Source: Kofleriaceae bacterium
GTDB lineage: Bacteria; Myxococcota_A; Polyangia; Haliangiales; Haliangiaceae
Direction of reading: 5' to 3'
Assembly: GCA_020633495.1 (NCBI GenBank)
Contig: JACKDR010000022.1
Coordinates: 62,001-126,000 of the forward strand
DNA: 64,000 nt
The notes under the pieces are model-generated. The model was not told the DNA's origin. It saw nothing but the letters and a program-made list of their open reading frames with translations, and did not search any database. Shown here in pieces: positions 56,048 to 64,000 of the stretch; within the stretch, counting starts at the first letter, position 1; each line of letters opens with the position of its first letter. A program made the position numbers and the translations under genes.

Positions 56048-57610
56048 TCACGCGAGCTCCTTGGCGCGCGCGCCGCCCGGGCCCATCAGCGCGATCGTCG
56101 CCTCGATCTCCTCGGCGCGCGGCAGGCCCCAGCCCGGCTGGTAGTCGAAGACCTCGCGGGCGGGGCGGTGGCCGAGGCGGTCGTCGAGGATCGCCACCAT
56201 GTCGAGCGGGACGATGCCGGGGTGGGCGCGGCCGCAGGCGTGGGCCAGGTGCAGCAGCTCCTTGCGGAAGGTGACCAGGTAGTTGGCGAGCCGCGCCGAC
56301 TTGAGCGTGGGATCGAGGCCGCGCATCAGCCAGCGGTTCTGGGTCGCGACCCCGGCCGGGCAGTGGCCGGTCTCGCACCGCTGAGCCTGGATGCAGCCGA
56401 TCGCCAGCATGGCCTCGCGCCCGACGTTGATCAGGTCGCAGCCCATGGCCAGCGCGAGCAGGCCGGCCTCGGGGAAGCCGAGCTTGCCGGAGCCGATGAA
56501 GACGACGTCCTCGTGGACGCCCTCCTCGGCGAGCGCGCGGTAGACCGCCGCGAAGCCCTGCTTGAACGGCAGCGCGACGTGGTCGGAGAACGCCAGCGGC
56601 GCGGCGCCGGTGCCGCCCTCGCCGCCGTCGATCGTGATGAAGTCGGGGGCGCGGCCGCTCTGCCGCATCTGCTGGCCGAGCTGGTGCCAGAACTCGACCT
56701 CGCCGACCGCCGACTTGATGCCGACCGGCAGGCCGGTGGTGTCGGCGAGCCGCTCGATGAAGTCGAGCATGCTCGAGACGTCGTGGAACGCCGAGTGCGC
56801 GGCCGGGCTCGCGCAGTCGCGGCCGATCGGGATGCGCCGGATGCGCGCGATCTCCTTGGTGACCTTGGCCCCGGGCAACAGGCCCCCCATGCCGGGCTTG
56901 GCGCCCTGCGACAGCTTGAGCTCGATCGCGCGGACCTTGCCGTCGGAGGCCGCGATGCTCTCGAGGAAGCGCTCCATCGAGAAGCCGCCGTCGTCGGCGC
57001 GGGCGCCGAAGTAGCCGGTGCCCAGCTGCCACACCAGGTCGCCGCCCTTGCGGTGGTAGTCGGAGATGCCGCCCTCGCCGGTGTTCTGCAGGGCGCCGGC
57101 GAGCGCGACGCCGCGGTTGATCGCCTCGATCGCGACGCCCGACAGCGAGCCGTAGCTCATCGCCGAGGTGTTGATGATCGACATCGGCCGGAACGCGTGC
57201 TTGCGGCCGCGGTGGGCGCCGAGCACCTTGGCGCACGGCAGCGTGAAGCTGGGGTCGTAGCCGGGCTCGCCGGCGTGCGCCGTGGTCAGCGGGAACATCG
57301 CGTGGCGGATCACGATGTAGTTGGGGCTGCGCTCGAGGTCGTTGTCGGTGCCGAAGCCGAAGTAGTTGTTCTCCTTCTTCGACGACGCGTAGACCCAGCG
57401 CCGCTGGTCGCGCGAGAACGGGCGCTCCTCGTCGTTGCCGGTGACGATGTACTGGCGCAGCTCGGGGCCGACCATCTCGAGGATGTAGCGGAGGTGCCCG
57501 ATGATCGGGAAATTCCGCAGGATGGCGCGGCGGCGCTGCAGCAGGTCGTAGACCGCCACGCACAGGAGGAACGCCCCCACCCCGGACAGGATCCACAGGC
57601 CGATCGACAT
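56048..57610 (-). CDS. FMN-binding glutamate synthase family protein with N-terminal membrane helix
   Basis: 520 aa. One membrane helix at ~5-22, then the FMN/2-oxoglutarate-binding domain of glutamate synthase: SAMSYGSLSGVAIEAINRG, GEGGISDYHRKG, SQGAKPGMGGLLPG, TIDGGEGGTGAAP, and a 3Fe-4S-like cysteine set CIQAQRCETGHCPAGVATQ. It lacks the glutaminase and C-terminal domains of GltB, as in the stand-alone archaeal-type proteins. Reaction uncertain. TATCCT lies eight bases before the ATG; divergent from slyD. Confidence 0.85.
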   Translation of the reverse strand: MSIGLWILSGVGAFLLCVAVYDLLQRRRAILRNFPIIGHLRYILEMVGPELRQYIVTGNDEERPFSRDQRRWVYASSKKENNYFGFGTDNDLERSPNYIVIRHAMFPLTTAHAGEPGYDPSFTLPCAKVLGAHRGRKHAFRPMSIINTSAMSYGSLSGVAIEAINRGVALAGALQNTGEGGISDYHRKGGDLVWQLGTGYFGARADDGGFSMERFLESIAASDGKVRAIELKLSQGAKPGMGGLLPGAKVTKEIARIRRIPIGRDCASPAAHSAFHDVSSMLDFIERLADTTGLPVGIKSAVGEVEFWHQLGQQMRQSGRAPDFITIDGGEGGTGAAPLAFSDHVALPFKQGFAAVYRALAEEGVHEDVVFIGSGKLGFPEAGLLALAMGCDLINVGREAMLAIGCIQAQRCETGHCPAGVATQNRWLMRGLDPTLKSARLANYLVTFRKELLHLAHACGRAHPGIVPLDMVAILDDRLGHRPAREVFDYQPGWGLPRAEEIEATIALMGPGGARAKELA

Positions 57611-57663
57611 GTCCGGGCAGGATATCCCCGACCGCCGGACCGTGGTGTAGATTGCCCGCCATC

Positions 57664-58170
57664 ATGACCACGGTCACCTCCGCCGCCGACGGCACGGTCG
57701 TCAGCATCCACTACACGCTCCGCGACGACGACGGCGACGTCGTCGACTCGTCGGTCGGCAACGATCCCCTCGACTACCTGCACGGCGCCAGCAACATCGT
57801 CCCCGGCCTCGAGGCGGCGATGACCGGCAAGCAGGTCGGCGACAAGTTCAAGGTCACCGTGACCCCGGCCGACGGCTACGGCGAGGTCGAGGGCCCGGGG
57901 CCGCGCCCGGTGCCGCGCTCGGCGTTCCCCGACGATCTCGAGATCGAGGCCGGGATGCAGTTCTTCGTGCGCGGGCCCGACGGCGAGCCGTTCCCGGTGT
58001 GGGTCGCCGATCTGCAGGGCGACGACGTCCTGGTCGACTCGAACCACCCGCTGGCCGGCGAGACGCTGCACTTCGAGGTCGAGGTGATGAGCATCCGCGC
58101 CGCCACCAGCGAGGAGATCGAGCACGGCCACCCGCACGGCCCCGACGGCCACGGCGGCCACCACCACTGA
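57664..58170 (+). CDS. slyD: FKBP-type peptidyl-prolyl isomerase, SlyD-like
   Basis: 168 aa. SIHYTLRDDDGDVVDSS, YLHGASNIVPGLEAAMTGKQ and the inserted flap domain (~70-120) define the SlyD subgroup. The C-terminus is His-rich (HGHPHGPDGHGGHHH), which in SlyD binds nickel. Start ATG 57664; an in-frame TTG 12 nt earlier is unlikely. Near larE, which inserts sulfur into a nickel-pincer cofactor, so a nickel link is possible but speculative. Confidence 0.93.
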   Translation: MTTVTSAADGTVVSIHYTLRDDDGDVVDSSVGNDPLDYLHGASNIVPGLEAAMTGKQVGDKFKVTVTPADGYGEVEGPGPRPVPRSAFPDDLEIEAGMQFFVRGPDGEPFPVWVADLQGDDVLVDSNHPLAGETLHFEVEVMSIRAATSEEIEHGHPHGPDGHGGHHH

Positions 58171-58343
58171 CCCGGTCGCGGCGCGCCCGGTGCGCCGTGG
58201 GCCCACGCCGCGCGGCCGCAGCGCCGGCCGGCGCCTGCAACGCCCACGGCTCGTGGGACGGCGTCGGCGGCGAGCTGGGCGGCCAGGCCCGCTGGCTCGC
58301 CCTGCCCGCGGCGGCGCGCGCCGCGGACAAGGCCGCGCACCGG

Positions 58344-59866
<1,523 letters not shown>

Positions 59867-59932
59867 CTGGAGACGGTAGCAGAGGCCCCGGGGGTGGCCA
59901 AGAAGGCGCGCCGGGGCGGCGCGCGGCCGGCG

Positions 59933-60271
59933 CTACGGGACCCGCTTGCGCAGCGTGATCACCCAGCCGCCGCCGTCGGCGTCGGCGACGCCGACGACCT
60001 CCTGGCCCCACTCGGCGGCCGAGCGCGGCACGTTGCGCCGCGCCGGCTCGTGGTCGACGCGGATCCGCAGCTCGGCGCCCAGCGGCAGCGCCTCGAGCGC
60101 CAGGCGGGCGCGCACGAACGTGAACGGGCAGACCTCGCCGGCCAGGTCGAGCCAGGCCGGGGTGACCGCCGGGGCGGCCGCGCCGTCGTCGTCGGCGGCG
60201 GGCGCGGGCGCGGTGGCGTCACCAGACGGCGACGCGGCGGGCGGCGAAGACGAGGGCGACGAGGGCTTCAT
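59933..60271 (-). CDS. TusA-family sulfurtransferase
   Basis: 112 aa. A low-complexity Ser/Pro/Ala N-terminus (~40 residues) precedes the TusA fold: LDLAGEVCPFTFVRARLALE with Cys48, VDHEPARRNVPRSAAEWGQEV. The classic CPxP reads CPFT, as in a TusA subgroup. ATG 60271 lies 53 nt inside the upstream gene; no later start keeps the fold. Would carry persulfide sulfur from a desulfurase towards the DsrEFH-like proteins. Confidence 0.83.
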   Translation of the reverse strand: MKPSSPSSSPPAASPSGDATAPAPAADDDGAAAPAVTPAWLDLAGEVCPFTFVRARLALEALPLGAELRIRVDHEPARRNVPRSAAEWGQEVVGVADADGGGWVITLRKRVP

Positions 60272-60431
60272 CGGCGAGGGGCGCGCCGTCCAGGTGCCAG
60301 GCGCGGTCCCGCTCGTATACCACCCGGTCGCCGGCCGCGACGACGCCGGGCGGCGGCGCCTCGCCGCGCACCAGGTGCAGCGTGCCGGGCGTGGCCGCGG
60401 TCATGGCCGCGCCCGGCGCGCCGCCGCTCAC
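60219..60431 (-). CDS. DsrH/TusB-like small protein
   Basis: 70 aa. LHLVRGEAPP and GDRVVYERDRAWHLDGAPL follow the DsrH/TusB pattern. It has no Cys, whereas DsrH normally carries one that takes part in relay, so it may be structural. GTG 60431 overlaps the TGA of the previous gene, which decides the start over the ATG 27 nt downstream. Overlaps the TusA-like gene by 53 nt. Confidence 0.7.
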   Translation of the reverse strand: MSGGAPGAAMTAATPGTLHLVRGEAPPPGVVAAGDRVVYERDRAWHLDGAPLADEALVALVFAARRVAVW

Positions 60432-60709
60432 GTCCACACCTCGACGGCGTCGGCGGCGCCGATGGCCGCGGCGATCGCGCCGTCGCCGCGCGCCACCTCG
60501 TGGCCGAGCACGCCCAGGGTGCCGAGCGCCCGCGCCGCCGCCGGATCGTCGGCGAGCGCGACGGCGGCGTCGCCGAGCACGACCGTGACCCGGTCGCCGC
60601 GCAGGGTCAGCCCGACCGCGGCGCGCAGGGCCTCGACGACCCGCGCCGGGTCGCCGGTGCGGACGACCACGACCAGCCGCTGCGCGGGCGCCGGCGCCGG
60701 CGTCACCAC
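60428..60709 (-). CDS. DsrF/TusC-like small protein
   Basis: 93 aa. RLVVVVRTGDPARVVEALRAAVGL is a Rossmann-like DsrEF start, VTVVLGDAAVALA the second strand. No Cys, as in TusC. Starts at GTG 60709, four bases after the DsrE stop. Part of a DsrE-DsrF-DsrH trio. Confidence 0.72.
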   Translation of the reverse strand: MVTPAPAPAQRLVVVVRTGDPARVVEALRAAVGLTLRGDRVTVVLGDAAVALADDPAAARALGTLGVLGHEVARGDGAIAAAIGAADAVEVWT

Positions 60710-60713
60710 GGCC

Positions 60714-61079
60714 TCAGGTGAACGACACCACGCGGCCGGCGCGGTGCACGAGGGCGGCGTGATCGTCCTGGCTGCCCAGCAGGACGCCGAGGTCGGCCTC
60801 GCCCAGGCCGCGCGCCGTGGCCGAGCTGGCGCACGCGATGATCTCGCAGTCGTCGTCGAGCAGCGCCGCGACCGTGCCGGGCGCGGCGGCCAGCGCGTCG
60901 ACGCCGTCGTGCATCGCGAACATCGCGACCTCGACGCCGACCGCGCGGGCGGCGCGGGCCAGATCGGCGGCGCGCCGCAGATCGCCGCGCGCCGGGCCGG
61001 TGGCCAGGACGATCGCGAGCTGCCGCGTCGCCGGGGCGGCGGGGGCGGACGGGCCGCCGGTGGCGCCGACGCCGCTCAC
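60714..61079 (-). CDS. DsrE/TusD-like sulfur relay protein
   Basis: 121 aa. RQLAIVLATGPARGDLRRAADLARAA, VAMFAMHDGVDAL, and DDCEIIACASSATARGL with Cys78 and Cys83; Cys83 matches the persulfide-carrying Cys of DsrE/TusD. GTG start overlaps the JAMM gene stop. Probably forms a complex with the two small proteins downstream. Confidence 0.8.
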   Translation of the reverse strand: MSGVGATGGPSAPAAPATRQLAIVLATGPARGDLRRAADLARAARAVGVEVAMFAMHDGVDALAAAPGTVAALLDDDCEIIACASSATARGLGEADLGVLLGSQDDHAALVHRAGRVVSFT

Positions 61080-61588
61080 AGCGGCGCGCCCTCGAGCCGG
61101 GCCAGCTCGACGAAGTCGCCGGCGGCGTCGGACCAGCCGAACAGCGCGGCCTCGACGACGCGCTCGCCGTCGATGCCGACCACGAGCTGCTGCACCGGGT
61201 AGGTCGGGCCGTCGCCCCACGGCGACAGCGCGACCTGGCGATCGGTCGCCGAGAAGTAGGCGCGGCCGTTGGGGTGCGAGTGGAAGATGACCCGGGCCGG
61301 CTCGGCGCCGTCGAACGAGCGCGCGAACGCCAGCAGATCGTCGCCGGCGATCACGTACGCGGTCTCGGCGCCGCGCTCGGGCGCGGTCGGGTGGTCGCCG
61401 GCGCCCTGGGCGTTGCGGCAGGCGCGCATCGCGCTGGCCTGGCCCGGCTGGTCGCGCGGGCTGGTCAGCCAGCCGCAGCACTCGGCCGGGAACGCGGCCC
61501 GGGCCTCGCGGTAGATCGCCAGCAGCAGGTCGCGCGCGATGGTCACCGGCGCGGGCGCGGTGGGAGCGGGCGGGGCGTCGGCGGCCAT
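61076..61588 (-). CDS. JAMM (M67) metallopeptidase, Mec-like
   Basis: 170 aa. Complete JAMM motif: Glu36, then HSH at 103-105, seven residues, Ser113 and Asp116. N-terminal AECCGWL is also typical of the bacterial CysO-associated Mec/QbsD group. Expected to cut after the Gly-Gly of the MoaD-like carrier, either freeing cysteine from a carrier-cysteine adduct or trimming the carrier's C-terminus. 9 nt after cysK. Confidence 0.88.
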   Translation of the reverse strand: MAADAPPAPTAPAPVTIARDLLLAIYREARAAFPAECCGWLTSPRDQPGQASAMRACRNAQGAGDHPTAPERGAETAYVIAGDDLLAFARSFDGAEPARVIFHSHPNGRAYFSATDRQVALSPWGDGPTYPVQQLVVGIDGERVVEAALFGWSDAAGDFVELARLEGAPL

Positions 61589-61597
61589 GGCGGTCCG

Positions 61598-62539
61598 TCA
61601 GTACACCGTCGGGCGGTTCCAGGCCAGGGGGGCGAAGTAGCGGTCGCCGCGATCGCACAGGATCGTGACGATCACGGCCCCCGGGCCGGCGCCGCGGGCC
61701 AGCCGCAGCGCCGCCGCGACGTTGCCGCCGGACGAGTGGCCGACGAACAGGCCCTCGTGGCGGACCAGGTCCTCGGACATCTCCCAGCCCTCGTCGGTGG
61801 GCATCCAGATGGTGTCGTCGACGATGCCGTCGGGCCGCCAGATCGCCGGCACGATCGAGGACGGCAGGTGCTTGAGGCCCTCGAGGCCGTGCAGCGCGTC
61901 GTCGGGCTGCATCGCGACCACCCGGACCTGCGGGTGGTGGTCCTTGAAGTAGCGGCCGGTGCCCATCAGGGTCCCGGTGGTGCCGATGCCGGTGACGAAG
62001 TGGGTGATCCGGCCGCCGGTCTGGCGCGCGATCTCCGGGCCGGTGCCGCGGTAGTGGGCGCGCGGGTTGGACGCGTTGCCGTACTGGTCGGGGAAGAACC
62101 AGCGGTCGGGGTCCTTGGCGACGATCTCGCGGACCATGCGGATCGCGCCGTCCGAGCCCTCGAGCTCGGAGCTGTAGATGACCTCGGTGCCGTAGGCGCG
62201 GGTGATGTTCTTGCGCGGCGCCGACACGTTGGCCGGCATGACCAGCGTCACCGGGACGCCGAGGGCGGCGCCGATCATCGAGTACGCGACCCCGGTGTTG
62301 CCGCTGGTCGAGTCGATCAGCGTCTTGCCGGCGGTCAGCCGGCCGTCGGCCATGGCGTCGAGGATCATCTGGCGCGCCGCGCGATCCTTGACCGAGCCGC
62401 CCGGGTTGGCGAACTCGCACTTGGCCCAGACCTCGGCGCCGGTGCCGGCGCGGGCCTCGACCGAGCGCAGGCGGATCAGCGGGGTGTTGCCGACCAGCTC
62501 GAGCACCGACGGCGCGGCGACGTCGATCGCGGTGTTCAC
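61598..62539 (-). CDS. cysK: PLP-dependent cysteine synthase
   Basis: 313 aa. Lys51 in NPGGSVKDRAA binds PLP, STSGNTG at ~77-83 binds substrate, GIGTTGTLMGTG the phosphate, and SSGGNVAAALR closes the fold. In CysO systems the equivalent enzyme (CysM) uses a thiocarboxylated carrier instead of sulfide; which applies here cannot be told from sequence alone. GTG start overlaps the upstream stop. Confidence 0.93.
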   Translation of the reverse strand: MNTAIDVAAPSVLELVGNTPLIRLRSVEARAGTGAEVWAKCEFANPGGSVKDRAARQMILDAMADGRLTAGKTLIDSTSGNTGVAYSMIGAALGVPVTLVMPANVSAPRKNITRAYGTEVIYSSELEGSDGAIRMVREIVAKDPDRWFFPDQYGNASNPRAHYRGTGPEIARQTGGRITHFVTGIGTTGTLMGTGRYFKDHHPQVRVVAMQPDDALHGLEGLKHLPSSIVPAIWRPDGIVDDTIWMPTDEGWEMSEDLVRHEGLFVGHSSGGNVAAALRLARGAGPGAVIVTILCDRGDRYFAPLAWNRPTVY

Positions 62540-63054
62540 GACCGCGGCTCCGGCGTGGTCGCGACCCGGTGGATCAGGCGCGCGGCGGCGGCGCCGCCGC
62601 GGACCAGGGCATCGGCGACCTCGAGCCCGGCGCCGACGCCGGCGACCGCGGGCACGGCCAGCGCCGGCAGCGCCAGCACGGCGGCGTCGCCGGCGGTCCG
62701 GGCGGCGTCGCCCGGGGCCGGGCGCTCGTCGTCGGTGATCCGGACGTCGGGGTTGATCGCGGTCAGGCGCGCGGCCAGGGCCTCGCCGAGCGGCCGGCCC
62801 AGGTCGGCCTCGCCGAGCGCGACGCCCTCGAGGACGTCGCGGGCGGTGACGGCGCGGCGGGTGTCGCCCCCGAGCGCGATCGTGCCGAGGCCGGCGGCGG
62901 CCAGGTAGGTCGCGGCGGCGACGGCGCCGGCGAGGTCGGCGTCGAGGTCGACGCGGGCGGCGGCGGCGAGCAGGCGCGCCTGGCCGACCCCACCGACGTC
63001 GGGGAGCAGCACGTGGCGCGCGTAGCGCCGGATCTGCGGCTCGCTGAGCGGCAC
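62536..63054 (-). CDS. E1-like (ThiF/MoeB) protein without nucleotide loop
   Basis: 172 aa. The N-terminal EPQIRRYARHVLLPDVGGVGQ is the opening helix of ThiF/MoeB, and TYLAAAGLGTIALGGD matches the strand after the P-loop, but the GxGGLG loop between them is absent and no zinc Cys pairs exist. Probably an inactive partner subunit or remnant. It ends in GTGA with cysK and is 34 nt after the carrier gene. Confidence 0.7.
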   Translation of the reverse strand: MPLSEPQIRRYARHVLLPDVGGVGQARLLAAAARVDLDADLAGAVAAATYLAAAGLGTIALGGDTRRAVTARDVLEGVALGEADLGRPLGEALAARLTAINPDVRITDDERPAPGDAARTAGDAAVLALPALAVPAVAGVGAGLEVADALVRGGAAAARLIHRVATTPEPRS

Positions 63055-63088
63055 GGGTACGTCCTGTCGTGGGGCGCGAGCGCCGCGG

Positions 63089-63364
<276 letters not shown>

Positions 63365-63413
63365 GTCGGTCGGGCACTCTAGCAGGGCATCCGTTCTCCC
63401 GGAAGACCGTCCG

Positions 63414-64000
63414 TCACGACGGATGCGCATCGGTAGCAACCTGCGGAAAACACGTACGACAGCCCGATCTCCGCCCGAACCGGGCTCGCCGCGGCGCCCA
63501 CGGCCGGCGCAGGTCCTCGACCACCAGGATCGAGCCGGCGTCGCCGGCGTCGCCGCGGGCCAGGGCCAGCGCGGCCCGGGCCGCCAGGCCGCCGATGACC
63601 GCGCACGCGGCGCCGACCACGCCGGCGTCGGCGCAGCTGGGCGCGTCGTCGGGCTCGTCCTCGAACAGGCAGCGGAAGCACGCCGCGCCCGGCGCGCCGG
63701 AGAAGACGGTGCCGCCCCAGCGCAGGACCCCGGCGACGACGTGGCGGCGGCCGCGCGCGATCGCCCAGTCGCCGACCAGCAGCTTGGTCGCCGGGCTGTC
63801 GCTGCCGTCGACGACGACGTCGGCCGCCCCGGCGATCGCGTCGGCGGTGGTGGCGTCGAACCGCGCCGCGATCGCGCGCACGCGATCGGCGACGCCGCGC
63901 CGCGCCGCCTCGTCGGCGAGCGCCGCCGCCTTGGCGCGACCGACGTCGGCGGTCGCGAACTGGACCTGGCGCTGCAGGTTCGACAGCTCGACGACGTCGG
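63414..64000 (-). CDS. ThiF/MoeB-type E1-like adenylyltransferase (N-terminus outside window)
   Basis: Open to the right edge. VELSNLQRQVQFATADVGRAKA and DVVVDGSDSPATKLLVGD are E1 signatures; CFRC and CRTC make a zinc site. It would adenylylate the carrier's C-terminus. A GTG at 63881 gives only a truncated fold, so the true start lies beyond 64,000. Confidence 0.88.
   Translation of the reverse strand, partial: DVVELSNLQRQVQFATADVGRAKAAALADEAARRGVADRVRAIAARFDATTADAIAGAADVVVDGSDSPATKLLVGDWAIARGRRHVVAGVLRWGGTVFSGAPGAACFRCLFEDEPDDAPSCADAGVVGAACAVIGGLAARAALALARGDAGDAGSILVVEDLRRPWAPRRARFGRRSGCRTCFPQVATDAHPS

Overview
The window is about 73% G+C with dense genes, many GTG starts and many four-base start/stop overlaps. 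Gene content points to a Myxococcota bacterium, probably of the Haliangiales/Polyangia side: an ExbB/ExbD/ExbD set with TPR lipoproteins, a Ser/Thr kinase-TPR protein coupled to a GAF sigma-54 activator, Asp-rich and MopE-type calcium/metal motifs, a coiled-coil/HEAT protein, and Cys-rich secreted lipoproteins. That assignment is inference from gene families; no rRNA or tRNA gene was seen.

Layout. 0-7.7 kb (minus strand): a truncated Asp-repeat lipoprotein, an RlmI-type rRNA methyltransferase, secreted proteins, two TPR lipoproteins and an ExbB-ExbD-ExbD motor module. 7.8-13.5 kb: class A PBP divergent from a giant TPR protein whose end lies in a hexamer-based minisatellite. 13.6-22.3 kb (plus): a DHH-like protein, nitrilase and serine acetyltransferase operon, phosphatases and a coiled-coil/HEAT protein. 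22.3-25.6 kb (minus): Ddl coupled to an AsmA-like/GT51 transglycosylase fusion. 25.7-29.6 kb (plus): a histone-tail/HARE-HTH/dead-nuclease protein, LipB, an ATP-grasp ligase and a GNAT. 29.6-36.5 kb: sigma-54 activator and kinase-TPR gene (frame broken several times), divergent from a coiled-coil membrane protein (one break). 36.5-47.8 kb: Era, Der, an orphan contractile-tail spike protein, a sulfatase-like membrane enzyme, glycosyltransferase, polytopic membrane protein, Sel1 protein and porin-like barrel. 47.8-48.9 kb: the one long non-coding stretch, with two inverted DnaA boxes next to a helically phased array of GTCCG-N5-CGGAC dyads. 48.6-57.6 kb (minus): a broken PF01663-type phosphodiesterase, glgA, glgC, DUF937, a putative caspase-fold lipoprotein, orn, and an FMN glutamate-synthase-like protein. 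57.7-64 kb: SlyD, then a minus-strand sulfur-trafficking operon.

The sulfur operon is the most coherent pathway: E1-like adenylyltransferase, MoaD/CysO-like carrier ending in Gly-Gly-Arg, a second E1-like protein lacking its nucleotide loop, cysteine synthase, a JAMM protease, DsrE/DsrF/DsrH-like proteins, a TusA-like protein, LarE and a DUF882 peptidase. It reads as carrier-dependent cysteine synthesis (CysO-Mec-CysM logic) joined to a persulfide relay. Serine acetyltransferase, which makes the acetylserine substrate, is in the same window at 15.5 kb.

Several large genes (kinase-TPR, coiled-coil protein, sulfatase, phosphodiesterase) change reading frame at GC-repeat tracts, about ten places in all, while their neighbours are intact. 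Either these are decaying genes or, more likely, the assembly has residual indels at those tracts.
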